64,000 nt of DNA from Sphaerospermopsis torques-reginae ITEP-024. Lineage in GTDB: Bacteria > Cyanobacteriota > Cyanobacteriia > Cyanobacteriales > Nostocaceae. This document shows, in pieces, positions 43,082 through 53,700 of the stretch. Within the stretch, counting starts at the first letter, position 1; each line of letters begins with the position of its first letter. Location: assembly GCF_019598945.1 (NCBI RefSeq), contig NZ_CP080598.1:3348001-3412000 (forward strand). The letters are read 5' to 3'. A model generated the notes under the pieces. The model was given only the letters and a program-made list of their open reading frames with translations, was not told the origin of the DNA and ran no database searches. A program made the position numbers and the translations under genes.

Positions 43082-43924
43082 CTAACTACGAATTTTCTCA
43101 AGTTCTATAATAATTAGCTGTATTTGCTGATATCTTTTATATTCCTTGTTTTCTTGCAGTTTAATAGCTAATGTTTTGAACTTCTGGATTGCTGTCTGCA
43201 CATCTCCTTTATTCAACGCTGCATAGGCTTGATTATTTAATTCTTCAATGGAATCAGGAGAAACAGTTGAAGAATTTACAGGATATTGTAGTTCTGGATC
43301 TCGTAAATCCACTATTCTATTCAAAGAGTTTATTTCAGACTGTAACTTATCAATAATCTTTAACAACTGTGTTAATTCTGAAAATTTCTTTGCTTTTAAA
43401 GAAGCCAAACTTTTTTGTAAATAAAGCGTGTTTGCTATTTGGAAATCTGCTATTTTCTGTTCGTTCTCTTCTTGTATTAACCCGCGCTGATGATAAGCTA
43501 CTGCATATTGGGGGTTAATTGTAATTGCTTGAGTAAAATCTGCAATAGCTTTCTGTTTATATTCTTGAATTTTATCTTTTACTTCTACTGGACAAATAAT
43601 TATATAATCATCTTTTTTCCTACAACCCGGTACAGTTCCATCAGGATTTAAAGGCTTTCCTTGGGCATATCTAGCATAAATTAAACCCCGTTGATAATAT
43701 GCTTCTGCATTTTGCTGATTACGATTAATAGCTTGTGTAAAATCTAATATTGCCCCTTGATAATCTTGTTGATTTACCTTGATTTTACCTTCTAAAAGCC
43801 AGTTGTTTGATATTTGTATTGCTTGAGTTGGAGAAGCTTCAGCTTGGGAAAAATTCCCTCCAAATATTATCAGGGAACTGATTGTTAAACTTAGACAAGT
43901 GACGGGTAATTTTAAGGTAGACAT
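43082..43924 (-). CDS. Exported TPR protein
   Basis: A 280-residue protein. N-terminal signal peptide 'LSLTISSLIIFGGNFSQAEA', then two or three TPRs ('YQGAILDFTQAINRNQQNAE', 'KAIADFTQAITINPQYAVAY'), a loop with 'GCRKKDDYIIICPVEVKD', and a C-terminal coiled region 'IIDKLQSEINSLNRIVDL' followed by one more TPR-like helix pair. It may act in protein-protein contacts on the periplasmic side. Its start abuts a long heptamer array (43925-44106), so its promoter lies within or beyond the repeats. Confidence 0.8.
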   Translation of the reverse strand: MSTLKLPVTCLSLTISSLIIFGGNFSQAEASPTQAIQISNNWLLEGKIKVNQQDYQGAILDFTQAINRNQQNAEAYYQRGLIYARYAQGKPLNPDGTVPGCRKKDDYIIICPVEVKDKIQEYKQKAIADFTQAITINPQYAVAYHQRGLIQEENEQKIADFQIANTLYLQKSLASLKAKKFSELTQLLKIIDKLQSEINSLNRIVDLRDPELQYPVNSSTVSPDSIEELNNQAYAALNKGDVQTAIQKFKTLAIKLQENKEYKRYQQIQLIIIELEKIRS

Positions 43925-44106
43925 AAGGTGATTGGTGATTGGTGATTGGTGATTGGTGATTGGTGATTGGTGATTGGTGATTGGTGATTGGTGATTGGTG
44001 ATTGGTAATTGGTGATTGGTGATTGGTGATTGGTGATTGGTGATTGGTAATTGGTAATTGGTGATTGGTGATTGGTAATTGGTGATTGGTAATTGGTGAT
44101 TGGTAA
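43925..44106. repeat. Long tandem heptamer array (ggtgatt/ggtaatt)
   Basis: About 25 perfect or near-perfect heptamers GGTGATT with some GGTAATT. The longest heptamer array in the window. It sits directly upstream of the exported TPR gene. Confidence 0.95.
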
Positions 44107-44120
44107 TAAAATTCTAGTTT

Positions 44121-44592
44121 AAATCCTGTTAATCCTCAAATCCTGGAAATCCTGATTCAGACAATTCAAATCCTGTTAATCCTCAAATCCTGGAAATCCT
44201 GATTCAGACAATTTAAATCCTGTTAATCCTCAAATCCTGGAAATCCTGATTCAGACAATTTAAATCCTGTTAATCCTCAAATCCTGGAAATCCTGATTCA
44301 GACAATTCAAATCCTGTTCATCCTTAAATCCTGGAAATCCTGATTCAGACAATTTAAATCCTGTTCATCCTCAAATCCTGGAAATCCTGATTCAGACAAT
44401 TCAAATCCTGTTAATCCTTAAATCCTGGAAATCCTTGTTTCTGTCTTTTCTTTTCCTGTTTTTCCTTTTTTCCTGGTTTTCCTGTTTCTGTCTTTTCTTT
44501 TCCTGTTTTTCCTTTTTTCCTGGTTTTCCTGATTCAGACAATTCAAATCCTGTTAATCCTTAAATCCTGGAAATCCTGATTCAGACAATTTA
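44121..44592. repeat. 47-bp tandem repeat array, locus 1, including two fully A-to-T units
   Basis: Units of 47 bases start at 44121, 44168, 44215 and so on ('aaatcctgttaatcctcaaa', then 'tcctggaaatcctgattcag', then 'acaattc'). Two consecutive units, 44437-44483 and 44484-44530, carry T wherever the standard unit has A (16 of 16 positions) and no other change. The last units overlap the 3' end of the CHAT-WD40 gene. Further units lie at 49343-49381 and 50335-50670. Confidence 0.93.
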
Positions 44593-47500
44593 CATAATTT
44601 ATCCTCATTTTCACCCAAATTAGCATTTTCTTGTAAATATTCATGCAACCAATCACAACTACGTTTTTGTAAAGTATGAATATCCAAATCCCACAAAGTG
44701 ATATGATTACTAATATCCACAGATGTTATCATCTTTCCATCAGCACTAAAATTAACTTCTAAAAGATCATTTTTACTTCCTTGCAGACTATAAATTAATT
44801 CTCCCTGCAAATTCCAAAAACTGATTTTATCCCCACTAGCTGAAACTAGAATTTTACTATCAGGACTAAAATCTACACTGTAAACACTTTGATGATGTTG
44901 TAAAGTATGTAATAATTTACCACTCTTTCTATCCCAAAGTTTGACTGTAGAATCAGCACTTCCAGTAGCTATGATTTTTCCATTATGACTAAAACTTACA
45001 GATGTAATATTATTCTCATGTCCAGAAAGAGTTTGCAATAATTTTCCTGTTAAATTCCACAGTTTTACAGTTTTATCTCCAGCAGTTGCTAAAGTCTGAC
45101 CATCTCGACTAAAGTTAATATTTGTCAGTAATTTATCATTCGTCTGCCAGCTTTTTAATAAATTCCCTTGTAAGTCCCAAATTTTCACTTGTTGATCAAC
45201 TCTACTAATGGTTGCAATTTTTTTACCATCAAAACTAAAACTAATATCTTGAATTGGCTGAAATATACTATATAATATACTATTATTATCTTGCAAATGT
45301 CCTTGCCAACTCTTGATTAGTTTACCATCAAGATGCCACAATTTAATTTGATGATCAACGCCAATGGTGATCAGATTTTTTCCTGTGGGATGAAATAATA
45401 CTTTGATAATTTCTCCCTCATGGGCATAAAAACTTTTAACCAAACTTCCATCACGCTTTCGTAAGCTGATAATTCCCTGTTTATTACTTACTGCAATAGT
45501 ATTTTTATCAGGACTGAAACTTACACTATTACCAGAAAAACTAGGTAAAATACCTTGCAAATGCCACAATTTAATTGTGCTGTCAGCACTAGCAGAAACT
45601 ATGGTTTTGCCATCTGGACTAAAACTAGCTTCTGATGCTTTACCTCCATGTCCTAAAAAGGTGTAAATTGGAAATTGGGGATGAGATTTTAAATCTTTTT
45701 TTAATTTTAAATTATTGGGAATCATCCAAACTTTAACTGTATCATCAGCACTAGCAGAAACTATGGTTTTGCTATCTGGACTAAAATTCACATCTAAAAC
45801 TTGATTATTATGACCTTCAAAAGTATGTAATAATTGTCCATTTATATCCCACAGTTTCACAGTTTTATCTTTACTCGCAGAGGCTAAAGTATTACCATCT
45901 GGACTAAATTTTACAGCCAAAACTTCATCATTATGACCTGGTAATGTTTTTAATTCCTTACCTTCAAGATGCCAAAGTTTGACAGTTTTATCAGCACTTG
46001 CAGTAGCAATAGTTTTTCCATCTGGACTGAAATTTACACTCCATATTTTTTGTTGGTGAGCGTTAATTGTTTTCATCAGTTGTCCATTTAATGCCCAGAG
46101 TTTTATTTCTCCTTTACTGTTAGCAGTTGCTAAAATTTTACTATCTGGACTGAGAGATATTGCCAATAATCCATCTTTTTCTATTAACCTAAAATTAGGT
46201 TGATTTGTAAATAAATTTGTAAATAAATTTGTCAATAAATTTGTGTTAGAATCATAACGCCAAAAACTAATAGTGTTATCAAAACTAGCAGCAATCAAAA
46301 GTTTATTATCTGGACTAAAAATAACACTGAAAACTCTATCTTTATGACCTGATAAAGTTTGTTGTAACTTTCCATCTCGTCGCCAAATTTTGATGGTATT
46401 ATCTTCACTCCCTGAAGCTAAAAGCTGACCATCTGGGCTAAATTTAACCGTGGAAATCTCACCTTTATGCCCTTGTAAACGATTGTATTCTCGAATTTGG
46501 TTGATATTCTCCAAAGTGGCCGCAGATAAACTTAACTGAGTTTGAGAATCTAAGAAGTTTAAAAAGTTTAACTGCTGTAAATTTTTGATAACTTTCAGTG
46601 TGGGGATAAAAGCTTCAATTTCATTCCCTGATTTTAACAATACTTGTGCAGATAAATTCAAGGCTTTGAGTTCATTAATTTGTGATTTTTGCCGTTGCCA
46701 TAAAGCCACACCAGCTAATAGTAATACTCCTAATAAACCACCACTTAAAGCCATAATAATTCGATTTTTAGCCGCATTCTGAGCTTGACTTTCTTTCTTT
46801 TGTAGTTCTAAACTTTGAAGGATAAAATTTTGCTCATTGGCACTAATTTGATTTTCCCGTTGTCTTAACCATTCCTGGGCATCAATTAAAGATTTACCCC
46901 GCAATAATGCTCCCGTATCTTGTTGATGATTTTCCCATTGTCGCATTACTGATCTTAATTGTTCTTGCCATCGGCGAAAATCTCCATCTGTTTGCATCCA
47001 TTGTTTTAATCTGCGCCAATTGCGAATTAATGCCTCATGAATAATTTCTACTGTTTCAATTTTTGTTAGTTTATTAATGTCTGTAACTACTAATCTGGCA
47101 TTTGCTAACTGTGTAACTAAATTCCAGTTTTCTGCCCCCACTTCTCCACGAGTAGCTAAACGCCGAATATCTGTATTATATTCTCCTGGCTGTACTAATT
47201 GAATAAATATTTGTTGTACTTTTTGTTGATCGGCTGCACTCAATTGAGCATAAATTGATTCAGCATGATTCGCCAGTGCAGTTTCGATAGTGCCAATTTC
47301 CGTGTATGCTTGATGAGTTAGCCATCCTTGCTGTTGCCGTTGCCACAACTGAGTTAAAGTAAATTCCAGTAGGGGTAAATGGCTAGGAGAATTAAGCACC
47401 ACATCAATGAGACGTTGAGTTAATCCTGGTTCTAATTGTACATTGAGACTAAGAGCAGGTTGTGAAATGGCACTTTCTAATTCTAAGGCATTCATGGGAC

Positions 47501-49199
47501 CTAAATTAACCTGAGCATCCTGCAAAGCATTACTCAAAGGACGGTAAGATAAAGCTTCACCAAAAAAGTCTGCTCGTAGGGTTAACACCAAGGTAAAACC
47601 AGGAACATTACTAACTGCATTCAAGAGATTATCTAAAAATATTTTCCGTTCTGCGGTATCCTGACAAAGAGTATAAAGTTCTTCAAATTGGTCAGCAATT
47701 AAGATAATATGTGATTTGGGTGAAATGCTAATCAGCGATTCTAGGAAATTAGATAAAGTGCTGTTACTCTGTTTTAACTGTACTTCTATTTCTAATTCTT
47801 GCAATCTGGAATGAGGAACAATATCTTTTTTAGTGCCTAACTCTCGATAAAGTGCGATCGCTAATGATTCTAACGGATTATTCCCCGGACGAAAAGACAC
47901 AAATTGCCAATGTTGACTTTTATCGCGTTTTAATTGGGGAATTAAACCCGCAAACACCACAGAAGATTTACCGCTTCCTGAAGCCCCAACCACTGCTACA
48001 AAATGCTTTGTTTTCACTGCCGTAAGTAACTGTTGCGTTACCATTTCTCGCCCATAAAAATAAGCTGCATCTTGTTCTTGAAAAGCCGCTAAACCCCTGT
48101 AAGGACAACTAGCTACAGCCCCCATACTCTGCCAAGTGGGAGGCGTTGCTAACAAATTTTGGACAATTACAGGCAACCAACTAGCACAAGGATATTCTGT
48201 TTCTAAACCTTGTAATTTTTTGCGGGCAATATTCACAGATTGATAGAAAGATTTTCTACTGGTAAACTGTTGAATAAAGTCTTTTAAAAATTGATGAGCT
48301 ACCTTATCTGGTACAGGTTCACGCATCACAATTATTTGGGGAATATGCAAACTTTCTAATTCAGTAGCAATTCCTAAACCATCACAGGAGTTAAAAAAAG
48401 CTAACTGTAAACCTTTGCTGACAGCGGTTTGCAGTCCATACCGCAATTCATCCATTGTTAAACTATCAGTGCGGTTGAGAAATATTCTGCCTTTTGTTGA
48501 CTCTGTACGACTATGGCCAGAAAAGAAAATCAGATCCCAACCGGTATCATCCCAAAGATATTTATTCAGTTCTGAAGGTGAAGGTTCAACTAAAACAATG
48601 ATTTCCGCTGATTGACAATATTGTTGCAGTAATTTTTCATCTTCAGCAACATTAATTCCTTCACTATTACCCAGAATAATTAAAATGCGGATATGGGAAC
48701 GGGTACTTTTTTTAAACCGTTGGGAAGAAAGAGAACTAAAAGCCACTTCTGCATGAGGATAATAATTAAATAAATCCCATAAATGCCAAGGTAATTTTCG
48801 CAGTTGAGTTTCATGAGTACGAATAATTATTCGCACTTCATCAGTAGTATTTAATTGTGTTAAACATAATTCTTTTATCTGGCGAAATGACTCTGCTTGT
48901 AACCAAGTAATAAATTGCTGTTTGAGAATGTCTGTATGAGTGCGACATTCCATTTTCAGAGATTGAAACCTGACATTAGTAATTTGGTCTTTTTTAGGTT
49001 TAATGCGATATCCATCCAGACTGCGATAAGTGTTAGACCAATCTTGATAAATATCAGGTAGGGTGGGAAGGGGAGGTAGTTTAAATGCGTTGTCACTTAG
49101 CTCAATATCGGGAAGCGAACCATCTTCACCAATTTCTAAACTAGCACGAAAGCCTTCATGGAAATTACCATCCAGCTTGAGGATAACTAATTTGTTCAT
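44553..49199 (-). CDS. CHAT protease - STAND ATPase - WD40 repeat protein
   Basis: About 1548 residues from ATG 49199 ('MNKLVILKLDGNFHEGFRAS'); an ORF extension to 49229 lacks support. Residues 1-350: CHAT (caspase-like) protease with His229 in 'FFSGHSRTES' and Cys272 in 'AFFNSCDGLG'. Next 'CPYRGLAAFQEQDAAYFYGR' and a STAND-type ATPase, Walker A 'GASGSGKSS' (about 405-413), Walker B-like 'IILIADQFEELY'. A possible transmembrane helix 'IIMALSGGLLGVLLLAGVAL' lies at about 815-835. From about 890 onward some 13 WD40 repeats ('VKFSPDGNTLASASKDKTVK'). The last ten residues, 'SESGFPGFKD', are encoded by the 47-bp repeat. Such proteins are seen as sensors that release a protease; related ones act in conflict systems. 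The target is unknown; neighbouring exported proteases are candidates only by position. Confidence 0.9.
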   Translation of the reverse strand: MNKLVILKLDGNFHEGFRASLEIGEDGSLPDIELSDNAFKLPPLPTLPDIYQDWSNTYRSLDGYRIKPKKDQITNVRFQSLKMECRTHTDILKQQFITWLQAESFRQIKELCLTQLNTTDEVRIIIRTHETQLRKLPWHLWDLFNYYPHAEVAFSSLSSQRFKKSTRSHIRILIILGNSEGINVAEDEKLLQQYCQSAEIIVLVEPSPSELNKYLWDDTGWDLIFFSGHSRTESTKGRIFLNRTDSLTMDELRYGLQTAVSKGLQLAFFNSCDGLGIATELESLHIPQIIVMREPVPDKVAHQFLKDFIQQFTSRKSFYQSVNIARKKLQGLETEYPCASWLPVIVQNLLATPPTWQSMGAVASCPYRGLAAFQEQDAAYFYGREMVTQQLLTAVKTKHFVAVVGASGSGKSSVVFAGLIPQLKRDKSQHWQFVSFRPGNNPLESLAIALYRELGTKKDIVPHSRLQELEIEVQLKQSNSTLSNFLESLISISPKSHIILIADQFEELYTLCQDTAERKIFLDNLLNAVSNVPGFTLVLTLRADFFGEALSYRPLSNALQDAQVNLGPMNALELESAISQPALSLNVQLEPGLTQRLIDVVLNSPSHLPLLEFTLTQLWQRQQQGWLTHQAYTEIGTIETALANHAESIYAQLSAADQQKVQQIFIQLVQPGEYNTDIRRLATRGEVGAENWNLVTQLANARLVVTDINKLTKIETVEIIHEALIRNWRRLKQWMQTDGDFRRWQEQLRSVMRQWENHQQDTGALLRGKSLIDAQEWLRQRENQISANEQNFILQSLELQKKESQAQNAAKNRIIMALSGGLLGVLLLAGVALWQRQKSQINELKALNLSAQVLLKSGNEIEAFIPTLKVIKNLQQLNFLNFLDSQTQLSLSAATLENINQIREYNRLQGHKGEISTVKFSPDGQLLASGSEDNTIKIWRRDGKLQQTLSGHKDRVFSVIFSPDNKLLIAASFDNTISFWRYDSNTNLLTNLFTNLFTNQPNFRLIEKDGLLAISLSPDSKILATANSKGEIKLWALNGQLMKTINAHQQKIWSVNFSPDGKTIATASADKTVKLWHLEGKELKTLPGHNDEVLAVKFSPDGNTLASASKDKTVKLWDINGQLLHTFEGHNNQVLDVNFSPDSKTIVSASADDTVKVWMIPNNLKLKKDLKSHPQFPIYTFLGHGGKASEASFSPDGKTIVSASADSTIKLWHLQGILPSFSGNSVSFSPDKNTIAVSNKQGIISLRKRDGSLVKSFYAHEGEIIKVLFHPTGKNLITIGVDHQIKLWHLDGKLIKSWQGHLQDNNSILYSIFQPIQDISFSFDGKKIATISRVDQQVKIWDLQGNLLKSWQTNDKLLTNINFSRDGQTLATAGDKTVKLWNLTGKLLQTLSGHENNITSVSFSHNGKIIATGSADSTVKLWDRKSGKLLHTLQHHQSVYSVDFSPDSKILVSASGDKISFWNLQGELIYSLQGSKNDLLEVNFSADGKMITSVDISNHITLWDLDIHTLQKRSCDWLHEYLQENANLGENEDKLCKLSESGFPGFKD

Positions 49200-49866
49200 A
49201 ATCTTACCACTCTTCTCCCTGCACAACACTTCTATGAAGATTTCGACTCCCTTGGCAATATTTTATGCGAGTGGCGGAGATTGTTACAAAAGTTTATCCT
49301 ATTAGAGTAGAATTTGAGGTTAGTGAAAGCTTTAAGAATTTGTCTGAATCAGGATTTCCAGGATTTAAGGATTTGCAGGATGTAGTTGTTTGTGTTTTTG
49401 ATGGGATTTTTGAGATTATTTTTTACTGAGGATTTAGTAGGGGTTTAGCAATGCTCATTGGTGTCAATTTAAGGTAAAATCCATAGCCCGACTGGGAATG
49501 AATTCCCAGTCTAATAGCAAAAGTCATCTAAGAGGTTGTTTGAAAAGTATTAGATGAAACCGATAATCTCTAGAAACCTAACCCCCCTTCCCCCCTTCCC
49601 TACAAGGGAATGGGGGTTTCAAAGCCTCTCCCCGCGTCGGGGAGAGGTTTGGAGAGGGGTTTATTTATACATTAAAAACTTTTAAAACATCCTCTAAAGA
49701 TGACTAAAAGAAATAGACAATTTTGGAAATTATTTTAGTTTACTTTAGTAAACTTTAGCTATGAGCCTGGAAATTCATTTCCAGGCGGGCGTGGAAGCCA
49801 ACAAATAAGCCATTTTTAGTTTAATTTGACACCAATGAAGCTCTTGCTTTACCCTGACCAATATTG
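49200..49866. other. Intergenic region upstream of the CHAT gene with repeats
   Basis: Contains one stray 47-bp repeat unit (49343-49381) and a MITE-like element (49531-49695). 'ctgggaatgaattcccagtc' (49490-49510) is a near-perfect palindrome. The CHAT promoter should lie in 49200-49330. No gene. Confidence 0.55.
49531..49695. repeat. MITE-like 165-bp element (copy 1)
   Basis: Left end 'agaggttgtttgaaaagt', right end 'acttttaaaacatcctct', an imperfect inverted repeat. The interior is rich in C and G runs. A second element of the same length and ends lies at 53951-54115. Confidence 0.75.
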
Positions 49867-50245
49867 CTAAACTTGATATTGTGCTAACCAAGCTTCTAAA
49901 TCACTTAAACTTGAAAAATCAAGCAAAGCCTCAGCTAAATCTTCTAACTGTTCTGATTCCATAGCTTCAAGTTTCAATAATTGTGCAGGTGGAACAGTTC
50001 CGACTTGATGACGGAGTAGTCGTGTCACAATTGCTAAAGCTTTTTCCTGTTGGATATCCTGATAAATTACAGACTCGCGCATAGCATCACTCCGTAATAA
50101 CCTTTTAATCAGTTTCTTGTTTAATACTAACCCAGCTAATATGGCGGTTGACGCAGCAACATTACTTTGGATTTGGGTATCGTTTATTTGCTCAATAGCT
50201 TCTGCAACCTGTTGTAATATTAGCGTTTTATCCTCAGTTTGACTG
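49867..50245 (-). pseudogene. C-terminal remnant of an Rpn/DUF4351-type nuclease-transposase protein
   Basis: The minus-strand frame runs from about 50245 ('EDKTLILQQVAEAIEQINDT') through 'NVAASTAILAGLVLNKKLIK' and 'MRESVIYQDIQQEKALAIVT' to the C-terminal 'LEDLAEALLDFSSLSDLEAW'. The C-terminal part is the DUF4351 signature of Rpn-family recombination-promoting nucleases. The N-terminal PD-(D/E)XK nuclease domain is absent and the frame is not preceded by a start with a full gene. A truncated relic; a 71-residue ORF from ATG 50082 remains open. Confidence 0.72.
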
Positions 50246-50334
50246 AGACGTTATCAAACATAGACAGGTATTATATCAGTCATGTTTCAACTAAGAGAAT
50301 TATCAAAAATTTTTTAACATAATTTTAGATAACA

Positions 50335-50670
50335 AAATCCTGTAAATCCTTAAATCCTGGAAATCCTGATTCAGACAATTCAAATCCTGTAAATCCTTAA
50401 ATCCTGGAAATCCTGATTCAGACAATTCAAATCCTGTAAATCCTTAAATCCTGGATATCCTGATTCAGACAATTTCTTTTCCTGTTTTTCCTTTTTTCCT
50501 GGTTTTCCTGTTTCTGTCTTTTCTTTTCCTGTTTTTCCTTTTTTCCTGGTTTTCCTGTTTCTGTCTTTTCAAATCCTGTAAATCCTTAAATCCTGGAAAT
50601 CCTGATTCAGACAATTTAAATCCTGTAAATCCTTAAATCCTGGACATCCTGATTCAGACAATTAAATCAG
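50335..50670. repeat. 47-bp tandem repeat array, locus 2, with A-to-T and hybrid units
   Basis: Same 47-bp unit as at 44121, same strand. One full A-to-T unit lies at 50510-50556. It is bordered by hybrids: 50462-50509 starts as standard unit and ends as A-to-T unit, 50557-50603 starts as A-to-T unit and ends as standard. Confidence 0.92.
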
Positions 50671-50680
50671 ACAATTAAAT

Positions 50681-50706
50681 CCCCGACTTGTTCAAAAAAA
50701 TCGGGG
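50681..50706 (-). terminator. Possible hairpin terminator after TPR copy 2
   Basis: 'ccccga' (50681-50686) and 'tcgggg' (50701-50706) form a six-pair stem with a 14-base loop holding seven A, that is seven U on the minus strand. It lies about 140 bases beyond the end of TPR copy 2. The U run is in the loop, not after the stem, so it is only a weak terminator candidate. Confidence 0.3.
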
Positions 50707-50723
50707 AGATGAGATGTATATTA

Positions 50724-53700
50724 AGATTACCGCAACTGTGATCATAAGGTTTTCATCTTCGGAGTTGATAGCAATTTTTGACTATCAGCAATTATTTTCT
50801 CACCCCAAAGATTCTCTTTCATCAAGTTGATATTTGTCAAGAAAACACCTACAACTGCCTTAATAAATCCATAGCTAGTTGATATTGTAGTAGGCAACAG
50901 TTCCTTGAGCCTGGATTAATTGTGCTAGCTTGGTTAGAAGCAGCCAGTGCTCAATTCCCTTTTGTTGCTGCTCACCAAGTTGATAATAGATTACAAGACT
51001 GCGACCGCATGTAAGCATCAGCATAATCAGGATTAATTTTGAGAGCTTGGTTATAATCAGCCAGTGCTAATTCCCATTTTTGCTGCTCATACGTAAACAA
51101 GTCCGCGACCCTTGTAAGCCAGAGCTATCATCAGGATTAAGTTTGAGAGCTTGGTTATAATCTGCCAGTGCTAATTCCCATTTTTGCTGCTGCACGGTAA
51201 ACAAGACCGCGACCCATGTAAGCCAGTAGCTATAATCAGGATTAATATTGATAGCTTGGTTAAAATCTGCCAGTGCTAATTCCCATTTTTTCTGCTCTAC
51301 CGTAAACAAGACCGCGACCCTTGTAGGCCAGCAGCTATAATCAGGATTAATTTTGATAGCTTGGTTATAATCTGCCAGTGCTAATTCCCATTTTTTCTGC
51401 TCTCCGTAAACAAGACCGCGACCCTTGTAGGCCACAGCTATAATCAGGATTAATTTTGAGAGCTTGGTTATAATCTGCCAGTGCTAATTCCCATTTTTTC
51501 TGCTCATCGTAAACACGACCGCGGCCCTTGTAGTAGCCAGCAGCTATAATCAGGATTAATTTTGATAGCTTGGTTAAAATCTGCCAGTGCTAATTCCCAT
51601 TTTTTCTGCTCATCGTAAACAAGACCGCGATTGCTGTAAGCCAGAGCTAAATCAGGATTAATTTTGATAGCTTGGGTATAATCTGCCAGTGCTAATTCCC
51701 ATTTTTTCTGCTCATCGTAAACACGACCGCGATTGCTGTAAAATGCTGAACGGGGGCTGAGTTTAATCGCTGCATTTATCGCTACCTCTGCTTCTGCATA
51801 CCTTTTTAAATCAGATAATACAAGGAATTTCTCATTATACAAATTAGGATTATTTGGTTGAAGTTCAATGGCTTTATTGATTGCTGCTAAGGCTTCATTT
51901 CCTTGCTTTAATTCTCTATAGACTGCACTTAGCCGACTCCAAGCAGCAACAAAATCAGGTTTATTTTTCACTGCTTGTTGCAATAGAGCTACCGCTTCTT
52001 GATATTTTCCATTCCACCATAAAGCCAAACCCTTGCCATAATAAGCTAAGTGAATAAAGGCTGGTTTTAACTGAATCGCTCTATCAAAAGCCTCTATAGC
52101 TTCTTGATAACGACGTAAACGCCACAGTTGATTTCCTCTTTCTATCCATTGACTGGCGGTAGTATTTCCTTTGTGAAACATCTATTGATAATATTGCCGT
52201 TTGTATAGAGTTAACTTTTTGTTCATTTAATTTTGGTGCTGGGGTGGTTTCTACTTTTTGTCCTTGGGTATCTAGTTTGTTTGCTATTGCTAAAAACGTA
52301 CTGATAGGAATACCTAAACTATTACCTATTTGTACTTTACCACCACTACTACCGCTATCACCTGTTTTTTCATCAATAGCTGTTTCTCCCTCGGAACGTC
52401 CATGAATACCAATTACTCTTCCTTGGGTATCTAATACTGGTCCCCCACTCATACCCCCAAAGGTGATACTGCTATAAACTAATTCATATCCTCCGGTTAA
52501 GGAAACTGCACTTTGACTAACACTTGCACTGAGATTTCCTGAGTTCCCAGAACTATTGTTTCTAAAATCTGATTGGGTAGTTGCTAATAGTCCTTGTTCT
52601 TTGCTATAAATCTGCCCCATTGTCAACCGCCAAGGTGATGTTTGCCCTAATTTGGGATATCCTGCTGTTAAGATATATTCATAATCTTTTGGGTTGTAAT
52701 TTGCTAAGGTGGCAATTTGATATGTTGCTGGACTTCTAAATTTAACTACTGCTAAATCTACTCCTGATTCTAGTTTAATACTACTTTTTTCTACAGGATA
52801 TTGTTTACCATCTGGGGCAAGAATTGAATAATTAAAACGTCCACAGGATTTAGTTTCATTTTCACTTTCACAGAAAACATGAGCCGCAGTTAAAACAGTA
52901 TAAGTATCTCCTTCTTTAGCAATAATTACTCCTGAACCATTGCTATTATTACTACTATCAATTCTCACGGTTATTTGTTTGGCTTTTTGTTCTAATTCTC
53001 CTAACCATCCTGTTAATGCTGCTTCTGGTACTGGTTGGGAAATATTTGGTACAGGTAAGGAATAGGCGGTAATAATTTCGGGTTTTACTTGTGCTAAAAC
53101 AGTAGAGATTGGTATTCCCCAACTGAGTTTTCGCATTGCTTGTATTTCTGCATTGCTAGGACGTGAACCATCTGGATAAACATAACCTGTATTTAATATT
53201 GGGTATGCACTTCTACCATTTATGCCTATGATTTGTCCACGGGAATTAATGATTGCACCGCCACTCATTCCTTGTTCAATATCACTATTATAACCTATTT
53301 GATAGCCTTCTTTTAGTGGTCTTTGGGATATTTTTTGGACTGTACCAGTGCTAAATACTATTTGTCCTTTGGTAGCAGAATATCCCGCCGCCATTACTTC
53401 CATTTCTGTAAAAGGAACAAAATTAGTTACTTCTTGTAAACAGTAATTTTCATTGCTTTGGAATTGTAATAATGCTAAATCAAATTTATCAAAGTTAGGG
53501 TTAGGAACTGTTTGTGCATTATAGGTTTTACCATCTGCTGTTGTTAAAGAAATTTTGGTAGTTCCTCTAATTATATGAGAATTAGTTAAAACTAGATAAG
53601 TATTTCCTCGTTTGGATAGGAGTGTTCCTGAACCGCTGTTATTATCACCTATTACTCTGACTGTAATTCTCTTGGCGATGGTTTGTAGTTGTTTTTGGGA

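Noticed and set aside
44437-50603. Diversity-generating retroelement variable region
   Set aside because: All A become T rather than random bases, units are not in a C-type lectin gene, and no reverse transcriptase or template repeat is visible.
44121-50670. CRISPR array
   Set aside because: The 47-bp and 7-bp units are tandem with no unique spacers, and no cas genes are present.
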